A stretch of DNA of 64,000 bases from Diplonema papillatum (lineage: Eukaryota > Euglenozoa > Diplonemea > Diplonemida > Diplonemidae): positions 124,001 to 188,000 of the forward strand of contig JAPJBO010000136.1 in assembly GCA_030068145.1 (NCBI GenBank), in the 5' to 3' direction. The position numbers and the translations under genes are program-made. Shown here in pieces: positions 11,801 through 19,441 of this stretch. The notes beneath the pieces were generated by a model. The model was not told where the DNA came from, made no database searches, and saw nothing but the letters and a program-made list of their open reading frames with translations. How positions within the stretch are numbered: the first letter of the stretch is position 1; every line of letters begins with the position of its first letter.

Positions 11801-13974
11801 ACTACTGCACCGTGTGAACTCCATTTGTGCCCCCCCCCCCGCGGATGCCGGAGTCGACTACGGATAAGCAAACCGGTGGCTCCGTTCGGATACATAGATC
11901 TTGTTTCTCCAACGCAGGGCGAGCCGAAAAAAGCCGGTCTACCCTCCCTTGCATGATGTTGTCTGTCACGGTGCAGCTACGTGCAGACTATTGCTGCAGC
12001 TTTTTGCATTCTATCCTATCCTCAGACTATCACAGTGCAGTACGGTGCACCGCGGTCTGTCAGGCCCATCGTTGTCACCGGGATAGTACTGCTTGATGCT
12101 GCAAAAGGGTCGATTGCAAACTCCGCCCCCTGGCACTTCTAAGCTCCTTGGGCCACCCCTAATAGGATTCCCATCCTTCGATGATTTCTTCGCTTTCGTG
12201 CACAACATATATATGGCTTGTAAGCGCTCTCAACAACCGTTTCTGGCGCACATTTGGGCTGGGGAATGCCCAGGATAGGCAGGATAGGTGGAAGAATACT
12301 CTCCCTCTCGCTAGTCTTCCTCGAAAGAGAAAGGGGTGGTGAAGCAAGACCGAAGGTCAGGGGGTCGTTGTTATTGGTGCTGGTTTTGAGGGATAAGGAA
12401 ACATTAGAAATCTTTTTGCGGAGGTCTCGAAGGTCAGGGGGGCGGTAGAATCGGGATGGGGTGGCATACTTGAAGTACTTTGCTGGCAGCGCAGTGAGCG
12501 CGGTGGCGACACAGATACCCGGGCCTGCAAGCAAGATGCAGTGCCCGAGAACTTGTTTGAAGATGAACCAGTCGACCGCGTAGGCGGACTCGAAGATGAG
12601 AACAGGAAGGAAGATGTAGAAGAGGAGATGCGGGTCGATGTGCGCGAGTCCCACGTACTTCTTTAGCTCGCTGAAGGCGTCTATTTGGCTGAGCCCGTCG
12701 AAGGCTGCGCCGGAGACGAAGAGAATGACAGTGTACGGCAGCCGCGAGTCGCTGAAATTGTGCCTGAAGAAGGCCCCCAACGCGCCGATCACGAAGATGA
12801 CGAGGATGTTGTACGGCGGCTCGTGGCCCTCGTGCTCGTGGTGCTCTTCTTCAGACTCGGACACGCACTTGTCCTCGGCCCAGACGCACTCCTCCTTGGC
12901 GTCGCACTCCCACTCGTTGTACTTCTTGCACTCGGTCTCCTCGCAGCGCGTCTGCTCCCACACGCACCCGTCGACAGCGGTGCACGCGCCGTCCACCAGG
13001 TTCGTGCACTCGCTGAGGTACTCCTCGTGCTTTTGATGGCACCCGACTTCCTTCCAGAGGCAGCCGACCAGCGGGTCCACCAGGCAGGTCAGCCGGTCGA
13101 GCGCCGTACAGTCGGTCGCCGTGGCGTTCCGCTCGCAGCGGGTGCCCATCCACTCACACCCGCGCACGGTTCCGGTGGACCCCGAGCAGACCTTCTCGCT
13201 GACGATGCTTTCGCAATGCGGCGCGACGCACTTCGCGGCGTCGATCCACTCGCAGTCCGCGGGGAACAACGCGCACGAGCCTTCCGAATCGTGGGCTTCG
13301 CAGGTCAGCTCACCTGTATGGCAAGTACCTTCCCGCCAGCGACACGCGGGCTCGGCCACGCACGTCGGGTCGGTCACAACCGCCTCGCAATCCACCACCT
13401 CGCACAATCCAGACGTCGCGTTGAACTCGCAGTTTGGCTCCGCGTTGCACGGTGCCGCTGCCAGAGCAACGTCGCACTCGACGCCTTCCTCGACAACGCA
13501 CTCCGCTTTGACGACCCATTCGCACTCGCCCAGGGTTGCATCGCACGCGGTCTCGTTCTTTTTAGAGCACTGGCTGCACCCGTTGTTTACCCAGACGCAC
13601 CCCTGCTTCAGCGCCTTGACGCACGTGTCTTCGATCTTCAGTTCGCACTCCGGCGGTGCGGGTTCTAAGACACAGGCGGATGCTGCCGCTTCCCATTCGC
13701 ACACGGCGATCGCACGGCACGAGGCTTCGTCCTTCCGCGTGACGCAGCCGACGTCGACGCACTTCTTGTCGGCGGTGACCCACGTGCACGCGTGGGTGCA
13801 TTCCGCCTCTTCGAGGTCTTTGCAGTAGTCGGCATACGGCCGCGTCGACGGCTCCCACACGTTGTTCTTCCGGCAGTAATCCGGCCACGAGCCGACCTGC
13901 GGCTGCGGCGCGGGCGCCGGCGGCGCGTTCGTCGCCGCCAGGCAAACAGCGGCTAGCAGCACCGCCGGCCGCAT
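4932..13974 (-). CDS. SOS1-like: SOS1/NHX7-type Na+/H+ antiporter with Cys-rich ectodomain and ubiquitin-like insert
   Basis: The model has six exons: 13974-12470, 8987-8066, 7811-7155, 6933-6883, 6429-6228 and 5860-4932. All junctions are GT-AG, phases agree, and the total is 1,422 codons. The predicted order is signal peptide (1-16), Cys-rich ectodomain (about 30-370), acidic/His-rich linker, and an exchanger domain from about 388 with SATDPVAVVALLKELGAS (518-535), EGESLLND (543-550) and GGLRGAVGLALAL. These closely match plant SOS1 and keep the ion-site Asp521 and Asn549-Asp550. A linker helix region follows (810-925), then a ubiquitin-like fold (about 963-1040), the SOS1 helical region, and a cyclic-nucleotide-binding-like domain (about 1215-1310). 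The likely role is proton-coupled Na+ export across the plasma membrane or a vacuole. The ectodomain and the ubiquitin-like insert are not part of plant SOS1. The C-terminus is uncertain because the stop codon lies in an inserted element. A further 3' exon spliced at GAG/GTACTC (near 4990) is possible. Confidence 0.92.
5861..6227 (-). other. Antiporter intron 5 with introner-like repeat
   Basis: This is a 367-bp GT-AG intron. Its 5' half (6036-6225) is a copy of a dispersed repeat also present at 59140-59395 and, inverted, at 41484-41742. The repeat's terminal motif (ttttacataagcgccagc) begins two to four bases inside the 5' splice site, so intron start and repeat end nearly coincide. Confidence 0.75.
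6228..6429 (-). CDS. SOS1-like: Antiporter exon 5: SOS1-type helical region
   Basis: The acceptor CAACCGCAG/CTGAAC and donor CCCCG/GTATTC give phase 0 in and phase 1 out. The text LNASILEEFWRFEAGLYGKF and following helix (WTYGFNVAMALVTAHDAVLA) corresponds to the helices that in SOS1 follow the 'NYYKFL' segment. The phase-1 end fits exon 6 exactly. Confidence 0.85.
6883..6933 (-). CDS. SOS1-like: Antiporter exon 4: 51-bp microexon completing the ubiquitin-like fold
   Basis: It is bounded by CACACAG/AAG and CTG/GTATGC and encodes 17 residues, KIPEIHLERLNPDEDIL, phase 0 on both sides. KIPEIHLERL sits where ubiquitin has 'KESTLHLVLRL', its last strand, which supports both the exon and the fold. 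Leaving the exon out would keep the frame, so it could be alternatively spliced. The polypyrimidine tract before it is weak. Confidence 0.65.
7155..7811 (-). CDS. SOS1-like: Antiporter exon 3: cytoplasmic linker and most of the ubiquitin-like fold
   Basis: The exon starts VSDTKKRMMRDNFKRLKAGG, the usual position where the exchanger's last helix meets the tail. Residues 877-912 (MHYFKIMHASVWDQNEEG on) match the SOS1 tail motif that ends in its 'SVDEALD' helix. A Ser/Pro-rich spacer (930-957) leads to the ubiquitin-like part. TLHIKMDGTGNVLRLKKKI aligns with the first strands and helix of ubiquitin, and MPVAQQKLI with its 'IPPDQQRLI'. The donor AAT/GTATGT at 7154 is strong, phase 0. Confidence 0.88.
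7812..8065 (-). other. Antiporter intron 2 with dispersed repeat
   Basis: This is a 254-bp GT-AG intron. Plus-strand positions about 7948-8038 match 29134-29230 and, with more change, 15650-15740 (ctacgtctttttagcctgca core and a gattgttagtact end). On the gene strand the dispersed copies carry tactaacaatc followed by ttgtgcag, which resembles a branch site plus a 3' splice site. Confidence 0.75.
8066..8987 (-). CDS. SOS1-like: Antiporter exon 2: core of the exchanger domain
   Basis: The exon carries the most conserved part of the transporter: the Asp-Pro of SATDPVAVV (residues 521-522), Asn549-Asp550 of EGESLLND, the HVSGVLAVVVCGIYLSHR helix, and the GGLRGAVGLALAL helix. It ends at NGVTTRNLVQHFKLDQ. 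The acceptor AACAG/GTACGAC supplies the last base of Lys502. The donor is CAG/GTATCC, phase 0. About seven further membrane segments can be read by eye. Confidence 0.95.
9665..9755. repeat. Foldback block, copy 1
   Basis: The left arm gttggaccggacaaaatgg is followed after a short loop by its inverse (cttttgtccggccaac). The same structure occurs at 10263-10375, so it is a small palindromic repeat nested in the intron element. Confidence 0.7.
10263..10375. repeat. Foldback block, copy 2
   Basis: The arm atatgttggaccggacaaa is inverted as tttgtccggtccaacatat, and the end motif 'ggtccaacatatt' is then repeated once more. It is related to 9665-9755. A longer hairpin than copy 1 is expected. Confidence 0.7.
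12470..13974 (-). CDS. SOS1-like: Antiporter exon 1: signal peptide, Cys-rich repeats, first membrane segments
   Basis: The start is the first ATG of the frame and is followed by a hydrophobic leader (PAVLLAAVCLAA). Residues 34-370 hold 45 cysteines in eleven units of about 30 residues with the pattern C-x(3-9)-C-x-W-x(4-8)-C plus one linking Cys. Examples are the Cys sets 59/63/72, 86/92/101 and 357/363/370. The aromatic is Trp in ten units and Phe184 in one. NAT/NFS sites suggest glycosylation. A His/Glu-rich linker (372-386) leads to the first exchanger helices, ending in ALPAKYF. The donor is AA/GTATGC at 12470/12469, phase 2. Confidence 0.93.
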
Positions 13975-14446
13975 GCTCGCTGGACTGTTTCTCTTATTTC
14001 TTTGTGTTTCCGGCGATACTCACTCAGTCGGTTGCCTGTGACGGCGTTCTATTTTGGTGGTGTGGTGGTATATTAATGTATCAGAGTATTGTTGCTCACG
14101 GTGCCTGCTGATCCGCTGATCTGCTGACTATTTTGTTGCCAAGCAATATCGTTCTTTTGTTCGCTCAGCTTGTACGTTCCGTCCCGTTGTTTCTCGTCAA
14201 GTCAGTAACATCGTTCTTTGCCCGCTGTGTTCCTATGTTCCCTCAGTCTTTCTTATCCGCTTTGATCGTCAAGCAGGTTCCCTGCATTGCCTGTCGGTGC
14301 CGGTGGTATGCGTTACAGACGATCCTTTGTGTTTCCGCCAGTTCCGTCGTTCAACATTTGGTTTGCGAGCTTCGCGCTATGTGGTCGGTTTGAGTTTGTC
14401 ACAAGTAATACATGGAATCGCTCGCCCCACAAGAAAACAAGGGGCG

Positions 14447-14483
<37 letters not shown>

Positions 14484-15017
14484 AGAGCGTTGCTAAAGAA
14501 AGCTACGCAAAACGCTCACACACAGGCTCGAAATGTAATGAAGTTTGGATTCGCTTCTTCACTTACTTAAGTGTACCTCTCGAGGCCCTCTCCGAGACGC
14601 GCCTTTCGTCATAGCGGCATACACTTGAACGCGTTCCACGGGCCCAGTTGCTGCGTTTTGGGCAGAAATTTCGGATGGTGCGTACTTATTTTAAAAGGAG
14701 GCTAGGGTAAAAATGTTCAGTGCATTTGGCAGAACACTGCCTCTCGTGCACATTTGATGCCCGCATCAAGTCGTCGGAAGAGAACGAAAAGGGAGTGCAA
14801 GACTCCGTGAGACCAATGATAGGATGCCGCATCGTGGCCTCTGCTAACGCCTTGTAGCCCCCACCGATCCACTTGTCTGGGCTGAACTTCACTTGTGTTG
14901 CCGCAACGTATTTCAGTTCGTTCTCGACAAAGAAAGGTGTCAGGTACTCAATTGCAGCCTCAGTCGAGCTGTTGGATACAACAATAGAACCATCTGAGGG
15001 ACTGGGGCCCTGCGTAT
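13975..15017. other. Upstream of antiporter gene: no gene, repeats
   Basis: This is the 5' flank of the antiporter. It contains a (GA)n microsatellite at about 14450-14480 and a tRNA-derived SINE copy at 14700-14790. No core promoter motif can be assigned with confidence. Confidence 0.5.
14700..14790 (+). mobile_element. tRNA-Glu-derived SINE, copy 1
   Basis: It contains ggcagaacactgcctctcgtgc, in which a D-arm remnant is followed by an anticodon-arm-like hairpin with a CTC loop. It ends gatgcccgcatcaagtc, the position of the B box. It is more diverged than the copies at 33134, 43172 and 44634. Confidence 0.6.
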
Positions 15018-15902
15018 CCCCCTGTGTGCAGACAACTTTCCCACCATGTGGTCAGAATAGCCCGCAACGTATGTACCCACAATACGTTGTGGCTATTGTG
15101 GCTAGAATAAAGTTCTCCCGTGGCCCAGGGAAATTTGGGGGTCCGATGTCGCATGACTGTGTGATTCGTCCGTGCGTGGCGGTTGATCGTTTTCCCAGGA
15201 CTTGCTTACCCTGGATCTGGCGCATGGCCGCTGCTCGTAGACTGCATGCACCTGCTCGTAGACTTGCACCTGCTCGTAGGCTGCATGCACCTAATCGTAG
15301 GCTGCATGCACCTGCTCGTAGACTGCATGCACCTGCTCGTAGACTTGCACCTGCTCGTAGGCTGCATGCACCTGCTCGTAGACTTGCACCTGCTCGTAGG
15401 CTGCATGCACCTGCTCGTAGACGTGCACCTGCTCGTAGGCTGCATGCACCTGCTCGTAGGCTGCATGCACCTGCTCGTAGACTTGCACCTGCTCGTACTC
15501 ATCAAAGAGCGCCCCTAGCCGCAGGAGCTACATGAGCTTTGGGGAGCCTAACTCTCTCGCGCAATAGGACCAGATCAGGTCCGAACCTTCTTCGTGATGC
15601 CGCCCCTCCGGTCCTGCAACGCCTCGTTGCCCCTTGAACCGGTAGGAACTCTGATCAACCACCAAAACACGCTTGCCTACGTCTCTTCAGCCTGCACAAT
15701 ACATTGAAGGGCAACCCGCGAGATTGCTCGTACTAAAGAAAGTTCGTATCGACGGAATTGATCAACCCAGGGCATCGACTTTGCCCATTTGAAGAGGCCA
15801 CAAAGGAAAAAGATGCTAGCCCCAATGGCCGCAATACATTGGGTAAATGTTGCGGCTACTCTGACCACATTGTGGGAATGTTGTAGGTGCACACAGTACT
15901 GC
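15018..15902. mobile_element. 0.9-kb element with 85-bp inverted ends around a minisatellite
   Basis: The left arm (15018-15105, ctgtgtgcag to gtggctattgtggc) is found inverted and diverged at 15820-15902. The interior has a minisatellite (15232-15500), then a stretch (15650-15740) related to antiporter intron 2 and to 29134-29230. It looks like a composite or foldback element. No transposase frame is recognisable. Confidence 0.55.
15232..15500 (+). repeat. 18/21-bp minisatellite
   Basis: Two related units alternate: ctcgtagactgcatgcacctg (21 bp) and ctcgtagacttgcacctg (18 bp). Because both are multiples of three, frames stay open on both strands, and the long apparent proteins (MHLLVG.., SRCMQPT..) are artefacts of the repeat. 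Confidence 0.93.
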
Positions 15903-16702
15903 CCAGAGGTGGTCCGTTCCAGGCATGGGGTCTCTACCGTTTAGGAGTTGCATGGGTTTAGAAATGATAGGCTTTTCTTTTTTCTTTTCTTTTCACCGCT
16001 GTGTCGTGGGGACCTCACCGTAGCCGTCCTTTTCGGTCTCGCTTGTCGGACCATTCCCAATCGCAGCTCGTCGGCTGCTTTGAATGGTCCTGTGCGGGTG
16101 TAATGCAGCATTCGGTTCCATTGAGAGGAAAGCCCTAGTTTAAAAGTGTGGGCAGAACACTGCCTCTCAAGCCTGGGGGGAAGGACCGGCCCGAGTGATT
16201 GCTCATCAGAATATTTCACGCGGATGGGCGGGTTTGCTGGCAGACTTTTGCATTTAAGTTTCTTGTTCGTTTTTTTTCTTTTTTTTTTTTTTTTTTTTTT
16301 TTTTCTTTCTTGTTCAGGGATTATTCTAATCCCCGAAATTCGGGGAAATCATGGTTAAAAAGTCTGTAGCATGGCCGGAAAGATTTTTCTTTTTTTCCAT
16401 TGTTGAGCGAGGTCTTTTTAATGACCTGTAATCCTGGTATGCGACCTTCGTGGGAGTGCTGCTGCTTCGCCACTTTGTTGTAGACCCCACTTGTGGGTCT
16501 TGTGGGTCCTCTAGCCTCCGTGTCACTGGCCTTGCAAGCACAAAAAAGTTCTCACCAGAAACTCCTGTGGTTAAAAAACCTTTTTAACTGGCCTGTTTTC
16601 ACGGATTGGAAACGATAGTTGTATAAAACGATCATTTTCGAAAGTGAAATATCATCGTTTTTTATCGTTTTCAAAAAAACCGATCGTTTTTTTTCTTCTC
16701 AG
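15903..16702. other. Repeat-filled gap
   Basis: It contains a diverged tRNA-Glu SINE (16134-16178), a 26-base T tract (16279-16304) and, at 16313-16603, a 290-bp dispersed repeat shared with 35853-36140. No gene is supported. Confidence 0.6.
16313..16603 (+). repeat. 290-bp dispersed repeat, copy 1
   Basis: It runs from cagggattattctaatcccc to the ttaactggcctgtttt end. The second copy at 35853-36140 is close throughout. A part (ccttcgtgggtgtgctgctg) recurs near 52817. The ends atctttttt.. and gttaaaaa suggest a mobile origin. No coding frame. Confidence 0.75.
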
Positions 16703-16892
16703 ATTTTCCTGTTGTAATTATGAGCCAACCGATGTTTGGCGCGTCTATTTCTTGTGAAAAATTGACTTCGGTGGCCAGATTCAGCTGTTCCATGGCCTTT
16801 CATGTCGGAAAGGGAAGCCAGCCCCGCAATGTCAGTAATCTCTGATGTTGACACTTGATCGTCACCACCGCAGCTGCGGCCGACGCCTTCTC
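16703..16892 (+). repeat. 190-bp direct repeat, left copy
   Basis: It is nearly identical to 17199-17388 (one difference noticed, gagcc versus gaacc), at a spacing of 496 bp. On the minus strand it encodes a basic stretch (FFTRNRRAKHRLVHNYNRK in the right-hand copy). This marks a recent local duplication. Confidence 0.88.
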
Positions 16893-17910
16893 GTTTTCCT
16901 GCCGCTTATCCATTCGTTCACGTTTTGTGTGCATGGGCCTGTTTGGTGTTGTGGACAGTCGGTGTACTTGCGTATTTGATTTGACAAGTGTGTCGCTGCT
17001 ATGAGGTTTAGCGACGCTTGCAGGAAGCAAGAGTTTCTTGTCGTGTATTTGCGAAGTTGCTGTGGGTGTTTCCGCTTCGTTTTGGCTGCTACTGCTGCGG
17101 CGATGGTGATGGTTGCAACGAGGCTGGCTACTCGTTCCGTGACGGTTAATTCGGGTGTGGGTTGTGATGGAGAGTCAACGGAGGATGGTGATTCGCTCAT
17201 TTTCCTGTTGTAATTATGAACCAACCGATGTTTGGCGCGTCTATTTCTTGTGAAAAATTGACTTCGGTGGCCAGATTCAGCTGTTCCATGGCCTTTCATG
17301 TCGGAAAGGGAAGCCAGCCCCGCAATGTCAGTAATCTCTGATGTTGACACTTGATCGTCACCACCGCAGCTGCGGCCGACGCCTTCTCCCTCTTTTGCAC
17401 GATGCTGTTGACGTCGCCTGCGGAATTCTCATTCTCAGAAACTGCAAAAAGGTCAAGTGTTGCGCTCCTCAAAAAGGCTGTTCGCAGGGATGGTGAGTCC
17501 CATGCTCTTTTTCTCGTCCTTTTCCGAAATCATGCGCTTTCTATGCCCACTCAACGATTATCGACATGTATCCTTTCCAACTCAACTCTGAGGCTGGCGG
17601 CGTAGACTGAAGCATCGAAGTGCTTTTCTACTTACTTGTGGACTCACCCTCGAACCGACGAACACCAGCTGCAGTTGCGCTTCCCAGCTGGTGCTTCTCC
17701 TGCCGGATGCCCTCGGCCGCACTCCTGTGCTGTGGCGGCTTGTGGCACTCTTGACCAAGCCAACAAATTTCTGCTATTCCCAGCTTCTTGTCCAGCTCGT
17801 CCGTCCAGGTTTTAGGTGAATGTTCGTACTGACACCTTCCCCCCTGGTCTCGCACTTTCTTCTTCGTCAATTTTGATATACTTCTTCATGTCTGTTCGTT
17901 CCAGTGCCAT
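16862..17910 (-). CDS. Possible broken or spliced gene of unknown function
   Basis: An ATG at 17910 opens MALERTDMKKYIKIDEEES, which stops after about 32 codons. A second frame (to about 17648) continues with a plausible composition (TWTDELDKKLGIAEICWLGQ) and meets a donor, AGG/GTGAGT. A third piece lies at 17430-16862 (ITDIAGLASLSDMKGHGTAE then a basic segment), after possible acceptors. I recognise no family. It could be a multi-exon gene disturbed by the 190-bp duplication, or chance. Support is weak. Confidence 0.22.
17199..17388 (+). repeat. 190-bp direct repeat, right copy
   Basis: It is the partner of 16703-16892. The minus-strand frame 17350-16862 starts here and reads into the DNA between the two copies, so it is a chimera created by the duplication. 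Confidence 0.88.
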
Positions 17911-18200
17911 AGCGCTGTCGTGGCAATAACGTGATACACAAACCCTTACTCGAACTACTCGTCACTCTACACACCGAAGCAAACCCCTATGGAACAAACG
18001 ATCGTTTTTTTTTTTTTCACGATCGTTTTTTCAGGCCAAAATAACGAATTCTCGTAAACGATCGTTTCCAATCCGTGTGTTTTGAAAATATTTTTGTTTT
18101 TGGTGAAGAAAATATTTTTTAACCATGCAGGATATTCCCAGTTCTTGTTCTCCTTTTCTTTCTCAGAATTTATCGTCAACGAAATGGCCGGTGGGGGGGG
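17911..18200. other. Short gap with A/T tracts
   Basis: Mirror-like ttcgttt/aaacgatcg blocks around 17996-18066 form an inverted repeat (acgatcgttttt on both sides). It is probably a small palindromic element. No gene. Confidence 0.4.
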
Positions 18201-18757
18201 AATACTCGAGGGGCTGCCTTGTGTTTACTTCGAAGGAGGGGGAGAAACAATACTACTACAAACACCGCGCCCGACCTGTCGAGTTGCTTTGGCATTTTGT
18301 TGAACGCTTTACGCCTGCCACTACCAGTGCAGCACCCTACCTGTGCCTCGTGTGGGCTACAGCACATTTACCTCCTTTGATATTGGAATATTGTTGTGAT
18401 AGTGGGGAGCCATCGGCATGCCGATGGCTCCCCACTTTGACATTTCGCAACTGGAAGCCGCCTCAAGTATTTCCTACAAAGCAGGTGCTTATACAAAAAC
18501 ACTCGAGGGGCTGCCTTGTGCTTACTTCGAAGGAGGCTAGAGGGGGAGAAACAATACACCTACAAAGTGGGTCCTTTTTGTTGAACGCTTACGCCCGCCA
18601 CTGAGCCCAGGTTCACCTGTGTTTCGTGTGGACATTTACCTCCTTTGATCTTTTGCAGCTGGCAGCCTCCTCAAGTATTTCCTACATTGATCTTTTGCAG
18701 CTGGCAGCCTCCTCAAGTATTTCCTACAAAGCAGGTGCTTAAACAAAAAAAAAAAGA
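18201..18757 (+). mobile_element. Two tandem copies of the A-tailed retroposon
   Basis: Copy A (18201-18498) and copy B (18500-18757) both begin actcgaggggctgccttgtg and end caggtgctta followed by an A tract. Copy A contains an insertion with a 36-bp perfect palindrome. Copy B has an internal duplication of the segment gatcttttgcagctggcagc. The family also occurs at 4625-4771 and 36666-36892. Confidence 0.7.
18401..18436. repeat. 36-bp perfect palindrome
   Basis: The arm agtggggagccatcggca is followed at once by its exact inverse (tgccgatggctccccact). It interrupts the retroposon consensus between cctttgat and the gcaactgg segment. A cruciform or hairpin is expected. Confidence 0.9.
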
Positions 18758-18819
18758 ACAGCTGGCAACCCAGGAGTTCTTCAGGCGGCTGCACCTGAGC
18801 CGGTCCACCCCCTAATATC

Positions 18820-19026
18820 ATGCGTTGGCAGCGATCGTTTTCCACCTTCTCCGCCGATGGGCGGTGTGAAGCACGGCAACCGCACTCTGTCGACAGCGAG
18901 CTGGGGAAATCCGTGGAACGGCGCTCCGGACTTTTTGCCGCCGCCGCCCCCGTGGTGGAACTGTTCACCAGATGTTGAGGTCCACGTGCACGTTCTCGTA
19001 CTCGGAGAGCTCCTTGCGCACGATGT
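18820..19026 (-). pseudogene. Extra copy of the SLC30A9 3' end (outer)
   Basis: The block has the same minus-strand text as the end of the transporter gene (KELSEYENVHVDLNIW and stop) plus the following 3' flank, but nothing upstream of it. It is a truncated tandem duplicate. The join to the next copy falls inside the codons for DIVRKE. Confidence 0.85.
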
Positions 19027-19298
19027 CGATGGGTGGTGCAAAGCACGGAAATCCGTGGAACGGCGCTCTGGACTTTTTGCCGCCGCCGCCCCTGGTGGAA
19101 CTGTTCACCAGATGTTGAGGTGCACGTGCACGTTCTCGTGCTCGGAGAGCTCCTTGCGCACGATGTCGCGCAGACGCGCGGTTTCCCGGACGAAGGCCAG
19201 GAGGAACTCAGCGTCGTTCCGCATGAGCCAGTCTTCGGCGGCCGTCTCGCAGCCGACTTGGCTGATTTCGTTGAAGAGCGTCGTGGCCTCTCCTAAGA
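19027..19298 (-). pseudogene. Extra copy of the SLC30A9 3' end (inner)
   Basis: It matches about the last 64 codons of the transporter (from ATTLFNEISQVGCETAAEDW to HVHLNIW and stop), with small changes (YENVHVDLNIW has become HENVHVHLNIW). It is truncated at 19298, where the flank of the functional copy begins (gcgttggcagcgatcg). Confidence 0.85.
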
Positions 19299-19441
19299 AC
19301 ATGCGTTGGCAGCGATCGTTTTCCACCTTCTCCGCCGATGGGTGGTGTGAAGCACGGCGACCGAACTCTGTCGACAGAGAGCTGGGGAAATCCGTGGAAC
19401 GGCGCAATGGATTTTTTGCCGCCGCCCCGTGGTGGAACTGT

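Larger units (their letters stand above)
9057..11814. mobile_element. 2.76-kb inverted-repeat element inside intron 1
   Basis: The left end (cacggtgcagtagtaaa at 9057) is repeated inverted at the right end (tttactactgcaccgtg, to 11814). A second inverted motif, actagtaaatttactagt, follows at both ends. Behind the left end lies a tandem array of an approximately 21-bp unit (acaagtgcactagtaaaatt, 9128-9236), as in many DNA transposons with subterminal repeats. Two foldback blocks built on gttggaccggacaaaatgg lie inside. Frames at 9374-10194 and 10545-11323 (minus) are unrecognised. No clear target-site duplication is visible. Confidence 0.7.
8988..12469 (-). other. Antiporter intron 1 (3.5 kb)
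   Basis: The donor is GTATGC at 12469 and the acceptor is CTGAACAG at 8988. Joining the exons restores the exchanger sequence KYFK-YDWSWEASLLFG without a gap. The intron holds a 2.76 kb inverted-repeat element (9057-11814). At 12100-12450 it has material related to 28270-28390 (a 'gtcgtt...ggtgctggttt' phrase). Frames inside the intron show no family resemblance. Confidence 0.9.

Noticed and set aside
12685-13668. Plus-strand open frames opposite exon 1 (327 and 235 codons)
   Set aside because: They are antisense to the Cys repeats. No family resemblance.
15206-15518. Cys/Ser/Thr-rich or Met-His-Leu-rich repeat proteins on both strands
   Set aside because: Frames are open only because minisatellite units are 18 and 21 bp.
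16016-16040. Resemblance to the dinoflagellate spliced leader (ccgtagcc)
   Set aside because: The match ends after eight bases. The rest of the leader is absent.
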